This document shows positions 1 through 6,822 of a stretch of DNA of 33,324 nucleotides, piece after piece. This stretch comes from Candidatus Heimdallarchaeota archaeon. GTDB taxonomy: Archaea; Asgardarchaeota; Heimdallarchaeia; Heimdallarchaeales; Heimdallarchaeaceae. How positions within the stretch are numbered: position 1 is the stretch's first letter; every line of letters starts with the position of its first letter. The translations under genes were made by a program, and so were the position numbers. The stretch spans positions 1-33,324 of the forward strand of contig JAUWJS010000010.1 in the NCBI GenBank assembly GCA_030607575.1, given 5' to 3'. The notes below the pieces were generated by a model. The model had not been told where the DNA came from and made no database searches. It saw nothing but the letters and a program-made list of their open reading frames with translations.

Positions 1-150
1 AATGCTGATGTCAATGCAGCTTATAACATTTTACTCAAAAGCGATCCACAAGCACTCCTTCCAAGGCGTGTGGGTGGGGTAGGAGGGTATGTGATGTACC
101 CCCTTAGAGTGAGTTATCAGACTATGAGCTCTAGGAAAGCTTTAGTGTAA
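1..150 (+). CDS. tnpB: IS200/IS605-type TnpB nuclease, C-terminal end only (partial)
   Basis: Frame 1 is open from the window edge to TAA at 148-150 and is too short for the ORF track. It encodes 49 residues beginning NADVNAAYNIL, the conserved last RuvC motif of TnpB (D-x-N-A-A-x-N-I), which supplies the final catalytic aspartate of this RNA-guided nuclease family. A basic tail of about 38 residues follows. The bulk of the protein, including the zinc finger and first RuvC motifs, lies outside the window, so intactness cannot be judged. The segment is visibly richer in G than its surroundings, which fits a transposon end. It runs tail to tail into the membrane protein gene at 151. TnpB is recognised from this motif and position only. 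Confidence 0.8.
   Translation, partial: NADVNAAYNILLKSDPQALLPRRVGGVGGYVMYPLRVSYQTMSSRKALV
55..150 (+). ncRNA. Possible omega/reRNA scaffold at the tnpB 3' end
   Basis: In IS200/IS605 elements the guide RNA usually overlaps the 3' end of tnpB and reaches the right end of the element. Here the last 95 bases are G-rich and hold a hairpin with stem GGGTA/TACCC (85-89 with 97-101), followed by a weaker stem near GAGCT/AGCTT. Position, base composition and hairpins fit a scaffold. No right-end boundary or guide start can be assigned from one copy. Confidence 0.3.
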
Positions 151-156
151 TTACAC
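145..156. repeat. 12-bp perfect palindrome across two convergent stop codons
   Basis: GTGTAATTACAC is a perfect palindrome. Its left half contains the TAA of tnpB and its right half contains the TAA of the minus-strand membrane protein gene. It could be part of the transposon right end or a chance product of abutting stop codons. Confidence 0.5.
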
Positions 157-687
157 AGTTACAAAAAAGCATATCATGAATTCTAAAACACCATAGAAAC
201 CGTATAAAATAAAAACAGGGGAATCAATCTTGTTTGAAGGTGCTAATAATTCACTAAAACTTTTAAATGCCATGTTAAGTGCAACAAAACCTACTAACTG
301 CACTAAAGCTTGTAAAACTGCTATTACAATTGTTGCTACACCTGGATAAACAAAAAGTAATACTATATTGGTTACTAAAAGCATGATCATATAAAAGACT
401 AAACCGAAACGAGCAGCATTGATAGGTGTACTAGCATCTGGTTTTAGTTCTAACATTGTTGTTAAAACAAACACAATGAAAACTACACTAATTAGAATCA
501 AAATTAAACCTAAAATGATAAAAATCAGAATAGCTACTATACTGGGTATAAAGTTACCAATTAGCATAAATATTGTTGCTAAAATAAACAATATTCCAGC
601 ATATTTCATTTGATTTATTATATCTTCTGAAATCGTTACTCTATTTAACATGAGAACTTTCTCCAACTGTTTTAATCTCAAGTACAT
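151..687 (-). CDS. Multi-spanning membrane protein of unknown function
   Basis: The 178-residue protein is dominated by hydrophobic segments: about five helices at residues 28-46, 48-78, 92-114, 116-140 and 157-178, with a short polar N-terminus. It should be an integral membrane protein with no soluble domain. No catalytic or binding motif is visible and I do not recognise the family; the pattern resembles small archaeal DUF-type membrane proteins. The ATG at 687 has no clear ribosome binding site. The internal ATG thirteen codons in (MLNRV) is preceded by GGAG at about 9 bases and is a credible alternative start. The gene ends directly against the tnpB stop codon, so the insertion may have replaced its original downstream region. 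Confidence 0.7.
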   Translation of the reverse strand: MYLRLKQLEKVLMLNRVTISEDIINQMKYAGILFILATIFMLIGNFIPSIVAILIFIILGLILILISVVFIVFVLTTMLELKPDASTPINAARFGLVFYMIMLLVTNIVLLFVYPGVATIVIAVLQALVQLVGFVALNMAFKSFSELLAPSNKIDSPVFILYGFYGVLEFMICFFVTV

Positions 688-770
688 TATTTATTTGTTT
701 CTGAATCTTAATCTTATTACTTCATATTAGAAATGCTCTTAATCTCTCTTTTCTATTGATTTTTGTGAAT

Positions 771-780
771 ACTTATATAA
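771..780 (+). promoter_or_regulatory. TATA box for the ferritin-like gene
   Basis: ACTTATATAA lies about 50 bases before the ATG at 829, giving a predicted transcript start near 800-808 and a short leader containing GGTG six bases before the start codon. Confidence 0.5.
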
Positions 781-828
781 TGATATGTTAAAGAAATTTC
801 AAGTTTATCCAAACTATCGGTGTAATTA

Positions 829-1311
829 ATGAGTGAAAAAGAAAGAATTGAGTTTTTTACAGATCAAATTGAAGTTGAAAAGAAAATCATCGCAGCTGCT
901 CAAAAAGCTGTAAAAGGTCTAAAAAATCCATTAATCAGGGAGATGATTCTTGCTGTAGCTTTAGATTCTCAAAAACACGAAACTATGTTGCAAGCTCTGC
1001 TCGATAGATTAACTGGACCAAATCCAGCAATTGATGAGAATGTATCTGAGGAGATTGCTCACGCAATACACGAACATATGGAACTTGAAGCTCTAGCTAT
1101 AAAGAAATACAAAGAATATCTAGACGGTCTATGCTGTATAGATAATAAAGAAAAGATTGTAATTAAAGCAATCTATGAGGATGAACTTAGACATCATGAG
1201 TTAATGAAATGGATCTATAAAACTATAGTTGAAAAAGAAACGCTCATTGAAGAAGACATCTGGGATCATATGTGGAATGATGCCTTTTCACATGGAACAC
1301 CAGGCGGATAA
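829..1311 (+). CDS. Ferritin-like/rubrerythrin-like diiron protein
   Basis: The 160-residue protein is almost wholly helical and fits a four-helix ferritin-like bundle. Candidate metal ligands are E15/E17 in helix 1, D46 and H50/E51 in helix 2 (DSQKHE), E85/E87 in helix 3 (HEHMELEA) and E119-x-x-H122 in helix 4 (YEDELRHHE). Helix 4 has the canonical ExxH. Helix 2 has S-x-x-H with an adjacent Asp, so the diiron site may be altered. Relatives handle iron or detoxify peroxide, but there is no rubredoxin domain, so classical rubrerythrin is unlikely. The start has GGTG six bases upstream. The gene appears monocistronic, with its own TATA box and an inverted repeat after the stop. The superfamily is fairly sure; the role is not. 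Confidence 0.75.
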   Translation: MSEKERIEFFTDQIEVEKKIIAAAQKAVKGLKNPLIREMILAVALDSQKHETMLQALLDRLTGPNPAIDENVSEEIAHAIHEHMELEALAIKKYKEYLDGLCCIDNKEKIVIKAIYEDELRHHELMKWIYKTIVEKETLIEEDIWDHMWNDAFSHGTPGG

Positions 1312-1342
1312 GACCAATTTACACTAAACAGATCAAAGTTGG

Positions 1343-1371
1343 ATTTTTCTATATCTTAGTTGTAGAAAAAT
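1343..1371 (+). terminator. 9-bp perfect inverted repeat after the ferritin-like gene
   Basis: ATTTTTCTA at 1343-1351 pairs with TAGAAAAAT at 1363-1371 across an 11-base loop, 31 bases after the stop codon. It may act in 3'-end formation or as an operator for the next gene at 1410. There is no T-run after it, so a terminator role is uncertain. Confidence 0.35.
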
Positions 1372-1409
1372 TAAATAATATGCTAGTCAAAGCTATTAGC
1401 TGATAGAAA

Positions 1410-2105
1410 ATGAAGATTAATCTCGATTCCGATAATGAATGGGGTCATTTTATTGATCCTGATTCATTTCAAATTGTGGAAATTACAGATGAAGTTCCAG
1501 ATAGATCCTTTGTTGTTTTCAAAGAACGTGAATACATTGATGACATAGATAGAACAGTCATTCAGACCACTTATGGAATAGTTGATGGCAATAAGCTTCA
1601 ACCAATGAATAAAAGAGAATTAAGTAAACTAATGTCAAAAGCTTGTGCAAAATACATCATTGATTTCGAAAAATTACCTCCTAAAATTATGGTGGAGAAA
1701 AAGCTTATTACTGATAAACCCGCACGACTAGCTTTCATTATGTCCAATCGCGATACATTCCATTTGAAGATAGATAAAACTGCTTTAGAAGGAGGAAATC
1801 CCTATGAGATTATTAATTCTATCATGGAAAATCAGGACTTTAAAACTACTATGTATGATCGAGAAGAGAAGTGGAAAATTGAATATGCGAAAAGCAGTCG
1901 TGCCAAATGCAGAAAGTGTGGTTCAAATATTGAAAAGGATACTGTAAGAATAGGCGAACCTCACTATTTTGAAGATCACTTAAACTATCGTTGGCATCAT
2001 GAGAAATGTATATTTCTTCAAAGATTTGAGAAGGAAAATATTAAGGGACTTGATCTTCTAGAAGAAGAAGATAGAAAGAGGATAGAAGAGATATTGGATT
2101 CTTAA
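1410..2105 (+). CDS. Protein with C-terminal PARP-type zinc finger
   Basis: Residues 153-231 match the zf-PARP pattern: KWKIEYAKSSRAKC with C167-x2-C170, then the basic motif TVRIG, then W195 and H197-x2-C200, followed by the GLDLLEEEDRKRIEEIL helix. In eukaryotic PARP1 and DNA ligase III this C3H1 finger binds DNA nicks and breaks. Here it is joined to an unrecognised N-terminal domain of about 150 mixed alpha/beta residues that lacks a PARP catalytic, ligase or nuclease motif. A role in recognising DNA damage or structure is therefore an inference from the finger alone. The gene stands alone and converges on the acyl-CoA ligase with a 10-base gap. No strong ribosome binding site was seen before the ATG. 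Confidence 0.8.
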   Translation: MKINLDSDNEWGHFIDPDSFQIVEITDEVPDRSFVVFKEREYIDDIDRTVIQTTYGIVDGNKLQPMNKRELSKLMSKACAKYIIDFEKLPPKIMVEKKLITDKPARLAFIMSNRDTFHLKIDKTALEGGNPYEIINSIMENQDFKTTMYDREEKWKIEYAKSSRAKCRKCGSNIEKDTVRIGEPHYFEDHLNYRWHHEKCIFLQRFEKENIKGLDLLEEEDRKRIEEILDS

Positions 2106-2115
2106 ATATACTCAA

Positions 2116-3828
2116 CTATTTCTTAATTACTTCTTGTTTGATATCAGGAGCTCTAGTAATACTTCTAGCTGCTGCTTCACTTTGTCGTAAATCTTTTCGG
2201 GAGACTTTACCTACAGCAGTTCTTGGTAGATCTTCCTTGTACTCAATAATTGTTGGTATTTTGTAAGGAGCTAGTTTATCTTTGCAGTAAGCTCTGATTT
2301 CAGCACGAGATAGTTCTTTAGATCCTGGTTCAGTAACTAGAAAAGCTTTAACTTTCTCAGAAGTACCTTCTTTAACTTGAACGACACCAACCATATTGAT
2401 ATCGGGATGAGCATAAAGAACTTCTTCTACATCACTAGGCCAGACCTTATATCCAGATACAATAATCATATCTTTTGCTCTGTCTACTATTTTGAAGAAA
2501 CCTTTTTCATCCATTGATGCAATATCACCAGTTCTTAGCCAACCTTTGACTAAAACAGCATCTGAAGCCTCCTTATTATTCCAATATCCTTTCATAACAC
2601 TAGGACCGCGAACCCAAAGTTCTCCTTCCTTACCATATTCTGTGAGTTCTTCTTGAGTATCAAGATCAACTATCATAGCCAGAGTATTAGGGATTGGAAT
2701 ACCAATAGCATTAACCTTACGTAAGTTCTTATTTCCAGGATTGACATGAGTGACAGGAGACGATTCAGACAAACCATATCCTTCAATTAAGACTCCTTCA
2801 ATGGCTTCTTCAAATTTTTCAGCTGTAGATTGAGGAAGGCTTTCTCCACCAGATATACACAAGTAAAGAGAGGATAAGTCATATTTGCCAATATCAGGAT
2901 GTTCAGCTATTTTTTGATAAAGAATAGGGACTGCAAACATGAAATGAATTTTATGCTTACTGACACTCTGCATAACTTCCTCAAGTTTCCTTGGATCAGG
3001 AATAAGATAAAGCAATCCACCTACAGCAATAGTCCAAAGGAAAGAGGTTGAAAAACCAAAAATATGCGACATGGGAAGACAACCAGATATTCTGTACTGG
3101 CCTTCAGGTCGGGAAGGTAACCATATATCCCAATAAGGTAAAATGGTAGCCTGAGCCATGAGGTTGTAGTTTGTGAGCATCGCGCCCTTCATGATTCCAG
3201 TCGTACCCCCAGTGTACTGCAAAACTGCAACATCTTCTTTTGAATCTACTTTTGTTTCTATTCTCTTATTTTCACCTTTCTTCAAGAAATCCTTGTAGGC
3301 TAACTCATCAAGTAATTTAGGATTCTTTCTTGCTATTATATTCTTATATAGAAATGCTGTAAATCCTGGTAGTTCATCACCTATTGAACCTACTATAACA
3401 AATTCAAGTTTTGTATCGTCTTTTACTTCTCTAACCTTATCTAGAAACAGATCTAGTGTAATTATTGCTTTTGCTTCACTATCCTGCAGCTGATATCTTA
3501 TTTCTTTTGCGGTATACAATATACTTATTGCTGTAAAAATCGCACCTAAAGAATTTACTGCGAAAAATGCTACAACATATTGTGGACAGTTGGGCATTAA
3601 ACATGCAACTCTATCTCCTTTTTTTATCCCTATATCTTTGAGAGAATTTGCAAATTTGTTTACATCTTCTTCCATTTCTTTATAGGTTTTGAATTTTCCT
3701 TTAAATTCAGTAATTTGTCTGTCAGGAAACTTCTCTGCCGTGTTTCGAAACATTTCTACAATGCTAATTTCTGGTACGTCTATATGATCAGGAATTCCTT
3801 TGCAATAGCTCCATATCTTTTCTGGCAT
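2116..3828 (-). CDS. AMP-forming fatty acid/acyl-CoA ligase (FadD-like)
   Basis: The protein has 570 residues, full length for an ANL-superfamily adenylating enzyme. It shows the ATP loop YTGGTTGIMKG near residue 205, the GYGLSESSP motif, GELWVRGPSVMKGYW, the hinge region TGDIASMDEKGFFKIVDRAKD and the C-terminal catalytic lysine context PRTAVGKVSRKDLR. It should activate a carboxylic acid to acyl-AMP and then acyl-CoA. The overall match is to long- or medium-chain fatty-acid ligases, but chain length cannot be read from the sequence. No hydrophobic N-terminal anchor is present, so it is cytosolic or peripheral. GTGA precedes the ATG by six bases. The gene is apparently monocistronic. It suggests fatty acid or carboxylate breakdown. 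Confidence 0.9.
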   Translation of the reverse strand: MPEKIWSYCKGIPDHIDVPEISIVEMFRNTAEKFPDRQITEFKGKFKTYKEMEEDVNKFANSLKDIGIKKGDRVACLMPNCPQYVVAFFAVNSLGAIFTAISILYTAKEIRYQLQDSEAKAIITLDLFLDKVREVKDDTKLEFVIVGSIGDELPGFTAFLYKNIIARKNPKLLDELAYKDFLKKGENKRIETKVDSKEDVAVLQYTGGTTGIMKGAMLTNYNLMAQATILPYWDIWLPSRPEGQYRISGCLPMSHIFGFSTSFLWTIAVGGLLYLIPDPRKLEEVMQSVSKHKIHFMFAVPILYQKIAEHPDIGKYDLSSLYLCISGGESLPQSTAEKFEEAIEGVLIEGYGLSESSPVTHVNPGNKNLRKVNAIGIPIPNTLAMIVDLDTQEELTEYGKEGELWVRGPSVMKGYWNNKEASDAVLVKGWLRTGDIASMDEKGFFKIVDRAKDMIIVSGYKVWPSDVEEVLYAHPDINMVGVVQVKEGTSEKVKAFLVTEPGSKELSRAEIRAYCKDKLAPYKIPTIIEYKEDLPRTAVGKVSRKDLRQSEAAARSITRAPDIKQEVIKK

Positions 3829-3952
3829 AATTTTTCACTTCTTTAATTTAGTAAGTTCAACCACTACTCCTTTAAAATATTTTCTATAAATCAACACCGT
3901 TCATTAAAGAAAAATAGAAAAAGAGTTTGAAATTAGTTATTCCAAGTCTTAG

Positions 3953-4085
3953 TGGCTTTTTAAGCCAATCTGGGAAATTGTATCCCAAATATCTGAAAAG
4001 TACTCCTACACCTGCAGATATCTATGTTGCATAGTAAAACGCTGAATATTGTTAAAATGGGGTATTTCATTACTAATTGATACCC
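3953..4085. repeat. Run of five inverted repeats in an intergenic region
   Basis: The 269-bp gap 3829-4097 holds consecutive perfect inverted repeats: TGGCTT/AAGCCA (3953-3967), TGGGA/TCCCA (3971-3987), ATATCTG/CAGATAT (3989-4021), CTATG/CATAG (4022-4034) and GGGTAT/ATACCC (4060-4085). It lies between the longin-like gene's 3' end and the ligase's 5' end, so on the minus strand it could be a structured leader, terminator array or small RNA. The rest of the gap shows nothing recognisable. It was found by eye and no folding energy was calculated. Confidence 0.4.
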
Positions 4086-4097
4086 AAACTATTAGGT

Positions 4098-4544
4098 TCA
4101 CCAAAACGATTCTTTTATTTTCTTTAGAGCTGAGCTATCTTTAGCTGATTCATCCCATTTTATCATGAAATCATCTATAATAGTAGTCATCTTTTCTTCT
4201 TCCTCTGCGTTTAGTATTCCTGCTTCTGGAAGTTCTTCAAAATTAGAAGTAATCTGGGTTATTACTTCTGCAATCATTTCATTAATTGCTTCCGATTTGA
4301 ATTTATCTTCTACATCTTTTACAAGAGCTATAGCAAAATCGTTGGTAGCTTCTATATAGACTTCATGAGTTTGAGTAGTAAAGTAATTTGCTTCCCCAGC
4401 ATCTAACTCAATCAATGCTGAACGTATTGCTGAAATTACTCCAGAAAATAAAGTAATTTTAGTTACATCATCTTCTTCTGGTATCCTCTCCTTGAAATAT
4501 AGAGGAATACCTGTTCTTGAGATAATGTAAACAGCTTGAATCAT
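4098..4544 (-). CDS. Stand-alone longin-like domain protein
   Basis: The 148-residue protein has the predicted order strand-strand-helix-strands-helix-helix. Two strands (AVYIISRTGIPLYFKER) come first, then a helix (TLFSGVISAIRSALIEL), strands (EVYIEAT, FAIALVKD) and two acidic helices. This is the longin order rather than the roadblock order, which starts with a helix. Longin and roadblock proteins are expanded in Asgard archaea and typically bind or regulate small GTPases. The first half resembles the C-terminal extensions of the GTPases at 13040-23289, so a GTPase partner is plausible. It is encoded alone, divergent from the small gene at 4666. The fold is inferred from pattern only. Confidence 0.6.
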   Translation of the reverse strand: MIQAVYIISRTGIPLYFKERIPEEDDVTKITLFSGVISAIRSALIELDAGEANYFTTQTHEVYIEATNDFAIALVKDVEDKFKSEAINEMIAEVITQITSNFEELPEAGILNAEEEEKMTTIIDDFMIKWDESAKDSSALKKIKESFW

Positions 4545-4665
4545 TACAAGTGACTTTCAGTTATATGATTTTTAAATCTGATGAGACTGACAAAAGAAAA
4601 TGGTGAATTTATTATCAGTTTTTAGTTTCAGAAAGATTTTTGTTTAATGAAGATTCAATGAAACT

Positions 4666-4860
4666 ATGCACATTGTAGTAAATTCAAAGCAAGAAAGAGA
4701 TATTCTCATTCAGTTATTCAACAACTTAGAGAAGAAAGATATGAACTTTTTTTTGGATTTCGATGATCCATTATCTCTTCAAATTGAATCAATTTTTGAT
4801 GATCTATGTTCATGCGAGATTCTAATAGACAAAAATGAAGAACCTTCAGGGATTGTCTGA
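4666..4860 (+). CDS. Small acidic protein of unknown function
   Basis: A 64-residue ORF begins MHIVVNSKQERDILIQLF, with a helix-rich acidic middle (FLDFDDP, ESIFDDL) and a Cys pair (CSC). I do not recognise it. It lies alone on the plus strand between the longin-like and threonine-synthase-like genes with no competing ORF. Its composition is protein-like, which favours a real gene. There is no clear ribosome binding site, so a leaderless transcript is likely. The downstream gene has its own promoter, so the two are probably separate units. Confidence 0.5.
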   Translation: MHIVVNSKQERDILIQLFNNLEKKDMNFFLDFDDPLSLQIESIFDDLCSCEILIDKNEEPSGIV

Positions 4861-4878
4861 AGAGCATATACCATAGAG

Positions 4879-4886
4879 TTATAATA
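4879..4886 (+). promoter_or_regulatory. TATA box for a probably leaderless transcript
   Basis: TTATAATA ends 23 bases before the ATG at 4909. In archaea that places the transcript start at or next to the start codon. No Shine-Dalgarno sequence is present, consistent with leaderless translation. Confidence 0.5.
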
Positions 4887-4908
4887 GATTTTTACCTAAT
4901 ATTTTTAG

Positions 4909-6252
4909 ATGCATAGAGAACAGAACATTTGTCAAAAATGTGGAAATTTGCGTATAGGTAATTCATTACGTTGTTCTTCATGTAATAATTTGATACCTAT
5001 TACGCCAATTCAAGGTCCCTCTAAATCTGTTATTACTCTAACATCTATGTGGTCTTTAAGAGATTTTCTTCCAAATTACTCTGATCCTGTTTCCTTACAT
5101 GAGGGAAACACGCCACTTCTAAAGGTTAAGAATCTAAGGAATCTTCTAGATTTAAGTTTGAAACTGGAATTCAGAAATCCTACTGGATCCTTTAGAGATA
5201 GAGCTAGTTCTCTGATAATTTCAGATGCTGTTGAGAGTAAAAGCTCTCAAGTAATTGGTGCAAGTACAGGGTCTTTTAGTATCAGTTTATCAGCTTATGC
5301 TGCAAAAGCTGGAATAAGATCTCAAAATGTAATTCCTCAAAATTTAGAACTTTCTAAAATTGAACAAATGAAGGTTTATGGTAGTAATGTAATCGAAATT
5401 GGCGATTCGGTTGAAGAATCTATTGCTGAAGCGAACAGGCTTAGTACTGAAACAAATGCTTATTTAGCAACTCCTGAAAACAATGTTTTAGCTATTGAAG
5501 GTCAAAAAACCTTAGGCTTAGAAATAGCTTTACAAAAAGAGTTTTTTGATGCTCTAATTATCCCTAGAGGATCTGGGTCTCTTATATATTCAATCTATAG
5601 AGGTCTGGAAGATGCACTTGCTTCAGACTGGATAGACGAACTCCCCAGAATTTATGCAATATCTTTAGAGAAAACAAAGAGTGCTTACATGGCTGAATCC
5701 TTAGAAATAGAACAACCTTTTCTTTTAGAGGAAGTACGGGAAACAATTAAGTTTTCTAAAGGAAAAGAGATAGAAATTGATGCTCAACAGATGATTGAGG
5801 AAGCTTTGAATCTTTCCAAAAAGGAAGGATTATTTATTGAACCAGCTTCAGCTTCTGTTTTAGTAGCTGCTGATGAGTTGATTAAAGAAAAAGAAATAAA
5901 TCCTCAACACAGCGTTGCGATTCTTTCTGGATCTGGTTTTAATGCACTCAATATTTATGCTTCTCAATTGAGAGATAAACGAAAAGTCGTTTGGGGTTTG
6001 TCTGAAAGTTCTACAACTAAATTTGAGATACTGAATCTAATTTCAGAAGGTAAAGCGACTTATGGAATTTCTCTTTGGGAATCCTTAGGACGAGCTAAAT
6101 CTAAACAATCTATTTATCAACATCTGAACCAACTTCAAGAGAAAGGCTTGATTGTGCTATTCGAACAAGATACTAAAATTAAGGAGTTCAAAGTGACAAA
6201 GAAAGGATTTGAAACCTTGGAAAAAATGAGAAATCTTATAGATTTTCTTTAA
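4909..6252 (+). CDS. Threonine-synthase-like protein lacking the PLP lysine, with C-terminal winged helix
   Basis: Residues 8-25 form a zinc ribbon (C8-x2-C11, C22-x2-C25) and 65-355 match the fold-type II PLP domain of archaeal threonine synthase (NPTGSFRDR, EGQKTLGLEI, PRGSGSL, LSGSGFN). The Schiff-base lysine of NPTGSFKDR is Arg96 here (codon AGA). The substrate loop normally reading SSGN is STGS. It should therefore not catalyse the normal PLP reaction. Residues 365-447 form a winged helix (ILNLISEGKATYGISLWESL, then a recognition helix SKQSIYQHLNQLQEKGL and wing). The most likely reading is a transcription regulator that uses the old enzyme domain as a ligand sensor, perhaps for an amino acid or PLP-related compound. 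That role is inferred; the residue loss is seen directly. Confidence 0.85.
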   Translation: MHREQNICQKCGNLRIGNSLRCSSCNNLIPITPIQGPSKSVITLTSMWSLRDFLPNYSDPVSLHEGNTPLLKVKNLRNLLDLSLKLEFRNPTGSFRDRASSLIISDAVESKSSQVIGASTGSFSISLSAYAAKAGIRSQNVIPQNLELSKIEQMKVYGSNVIEIGDSVEESIAEANRLSTETNAYLATPENNVLAIEGQKTLGLEIALQKEFFDALIIPRGSGSLIYSIYRGLEDALASDWIDELPRIYAISLEKTKSAYMAESLEIEQPFLLEEVRETIKFSKGKEIEIDAQQMIEEALNLSKKEGLFIEPASASVLVAADELIKEKEINPQHSVAILSGSGFNALNIYASQLRDKRKVVWGLSESSTTKFEILNLISEGKATYGISLWESLGRAKSKQSIYQHLNQLQEKGLIVLFEQDTKIKEFKVTKKGFETLEKMRNLIDFL

Positions 6253-6324
6253 AAACCTACAATTTTATAGTAACAATAAAAGAAGTGTAAATTTATCAAA
6301 AAAATACAAAAGATGGATTATATT

Positions 6325-6651
6325 CTAATCTTGACAGCTTCCATCTTGTAATTTATCTTTAATTCTGTCTCTAATCATGTCTTGAATTTGATCACATAAA
6401 TTATCACAATCACAATCACAATTACAATCGCCATCACCTTCGCAATTGCAATCGCAATCACCATCACAATCACCTAAACGATTGTGTAGTTGATATCTTT
6501 CATGGATTTGCTCTAAATCAGTATCTCCAGAACTGAAGAATGAGAAATATTCGTTACCAGTGCTAACTGTTTGATTTGAGGATGCGAGCTGCAATGTAAA
6601 AATCAGTAGAACAGCTAGACTAAAGCCGATAAATAGGTTTTTTGCCTTCAT
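6325..6651 (-). CDS. Secreted Cys/Asp-rich repeat protein, putative metal binder
   Basis: From the ATG at 6651 the protein has 108 residues (the ORF track uses TTG at 6663, four codons earlier). MKAKNLFIGFSLAVLLIF is a typical signal peptide or anchor: a basic start and a hydrophobic core, with possible cleavage after LASS. A polar linker leads to a segment at about residues 61-87 in which Cys, Asp, Gly and Asn alternate, with nine cysteines closely spaced, and a tenth cysteine near the C-terminus. A short amphipathic helix (DQIQDMIRDRIKDKLQ) follows. I recognise no family. The density of Cys and Asp suggests metal binding or disulfide cross-linking at the cell surface. It faces a divergent ECF transporter operon across a shared promoter region. 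Confidence 0.65.
   Translation of the reverse strand: MKAKNLFIGFSLAVLLIFTLQLASSNQTVSTGNEYFSFFSSGDTDLEQIHERYQLHNRLGDCDGDCDCNCEGDGDCNCDCDCDNLCDQIQDMIRDRIKDKLQDGSCQD
6391..6471 (-). repeat. Imperfect 6-bp repeat coding for the Cys/Asp segment
   Basis: On the plus strand this stretch reads as variants of CACAAT/CATCAC, each encoding Asp-Cys or Asn-Cys dipeptides on the minus strand. The period-6 pattern suggests growth by slippage or unequal exchange. Confidence 0.6.
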
Positions 6652-6822
6652 AGGTTTCGCCAAGATTTTGTGATGTACGTATTTATTAATACTTACTGCT
6701 TTAGAAAACTAAAGTAATCGTAAAACTCTATTATAGGAATTTTTAAGACTTAACTGCGCACCAAAAAAGTTATAATAAATTATTCAAGTTGTAACTTGAA
6801 TATTATCTGTGGTGTTGTACGA

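Noticed and set aside
3884-4021. Minus-strand open stretch of 45 codons reading RYLGYNFPDWLKKPLRLG
   Set aside because: There is no start codon at its beginning and no family I recognise, and it overlaps the inverted repeats. It could be a gene relic but is not supported.
6391-6471. Short repeat as a CRISPR array or EF-hand calcium sites
   Set aside because: The period is 6 bp within a coding frame, with no spacers. The Cys alternation does not match the 12-residue EF-hand loop.
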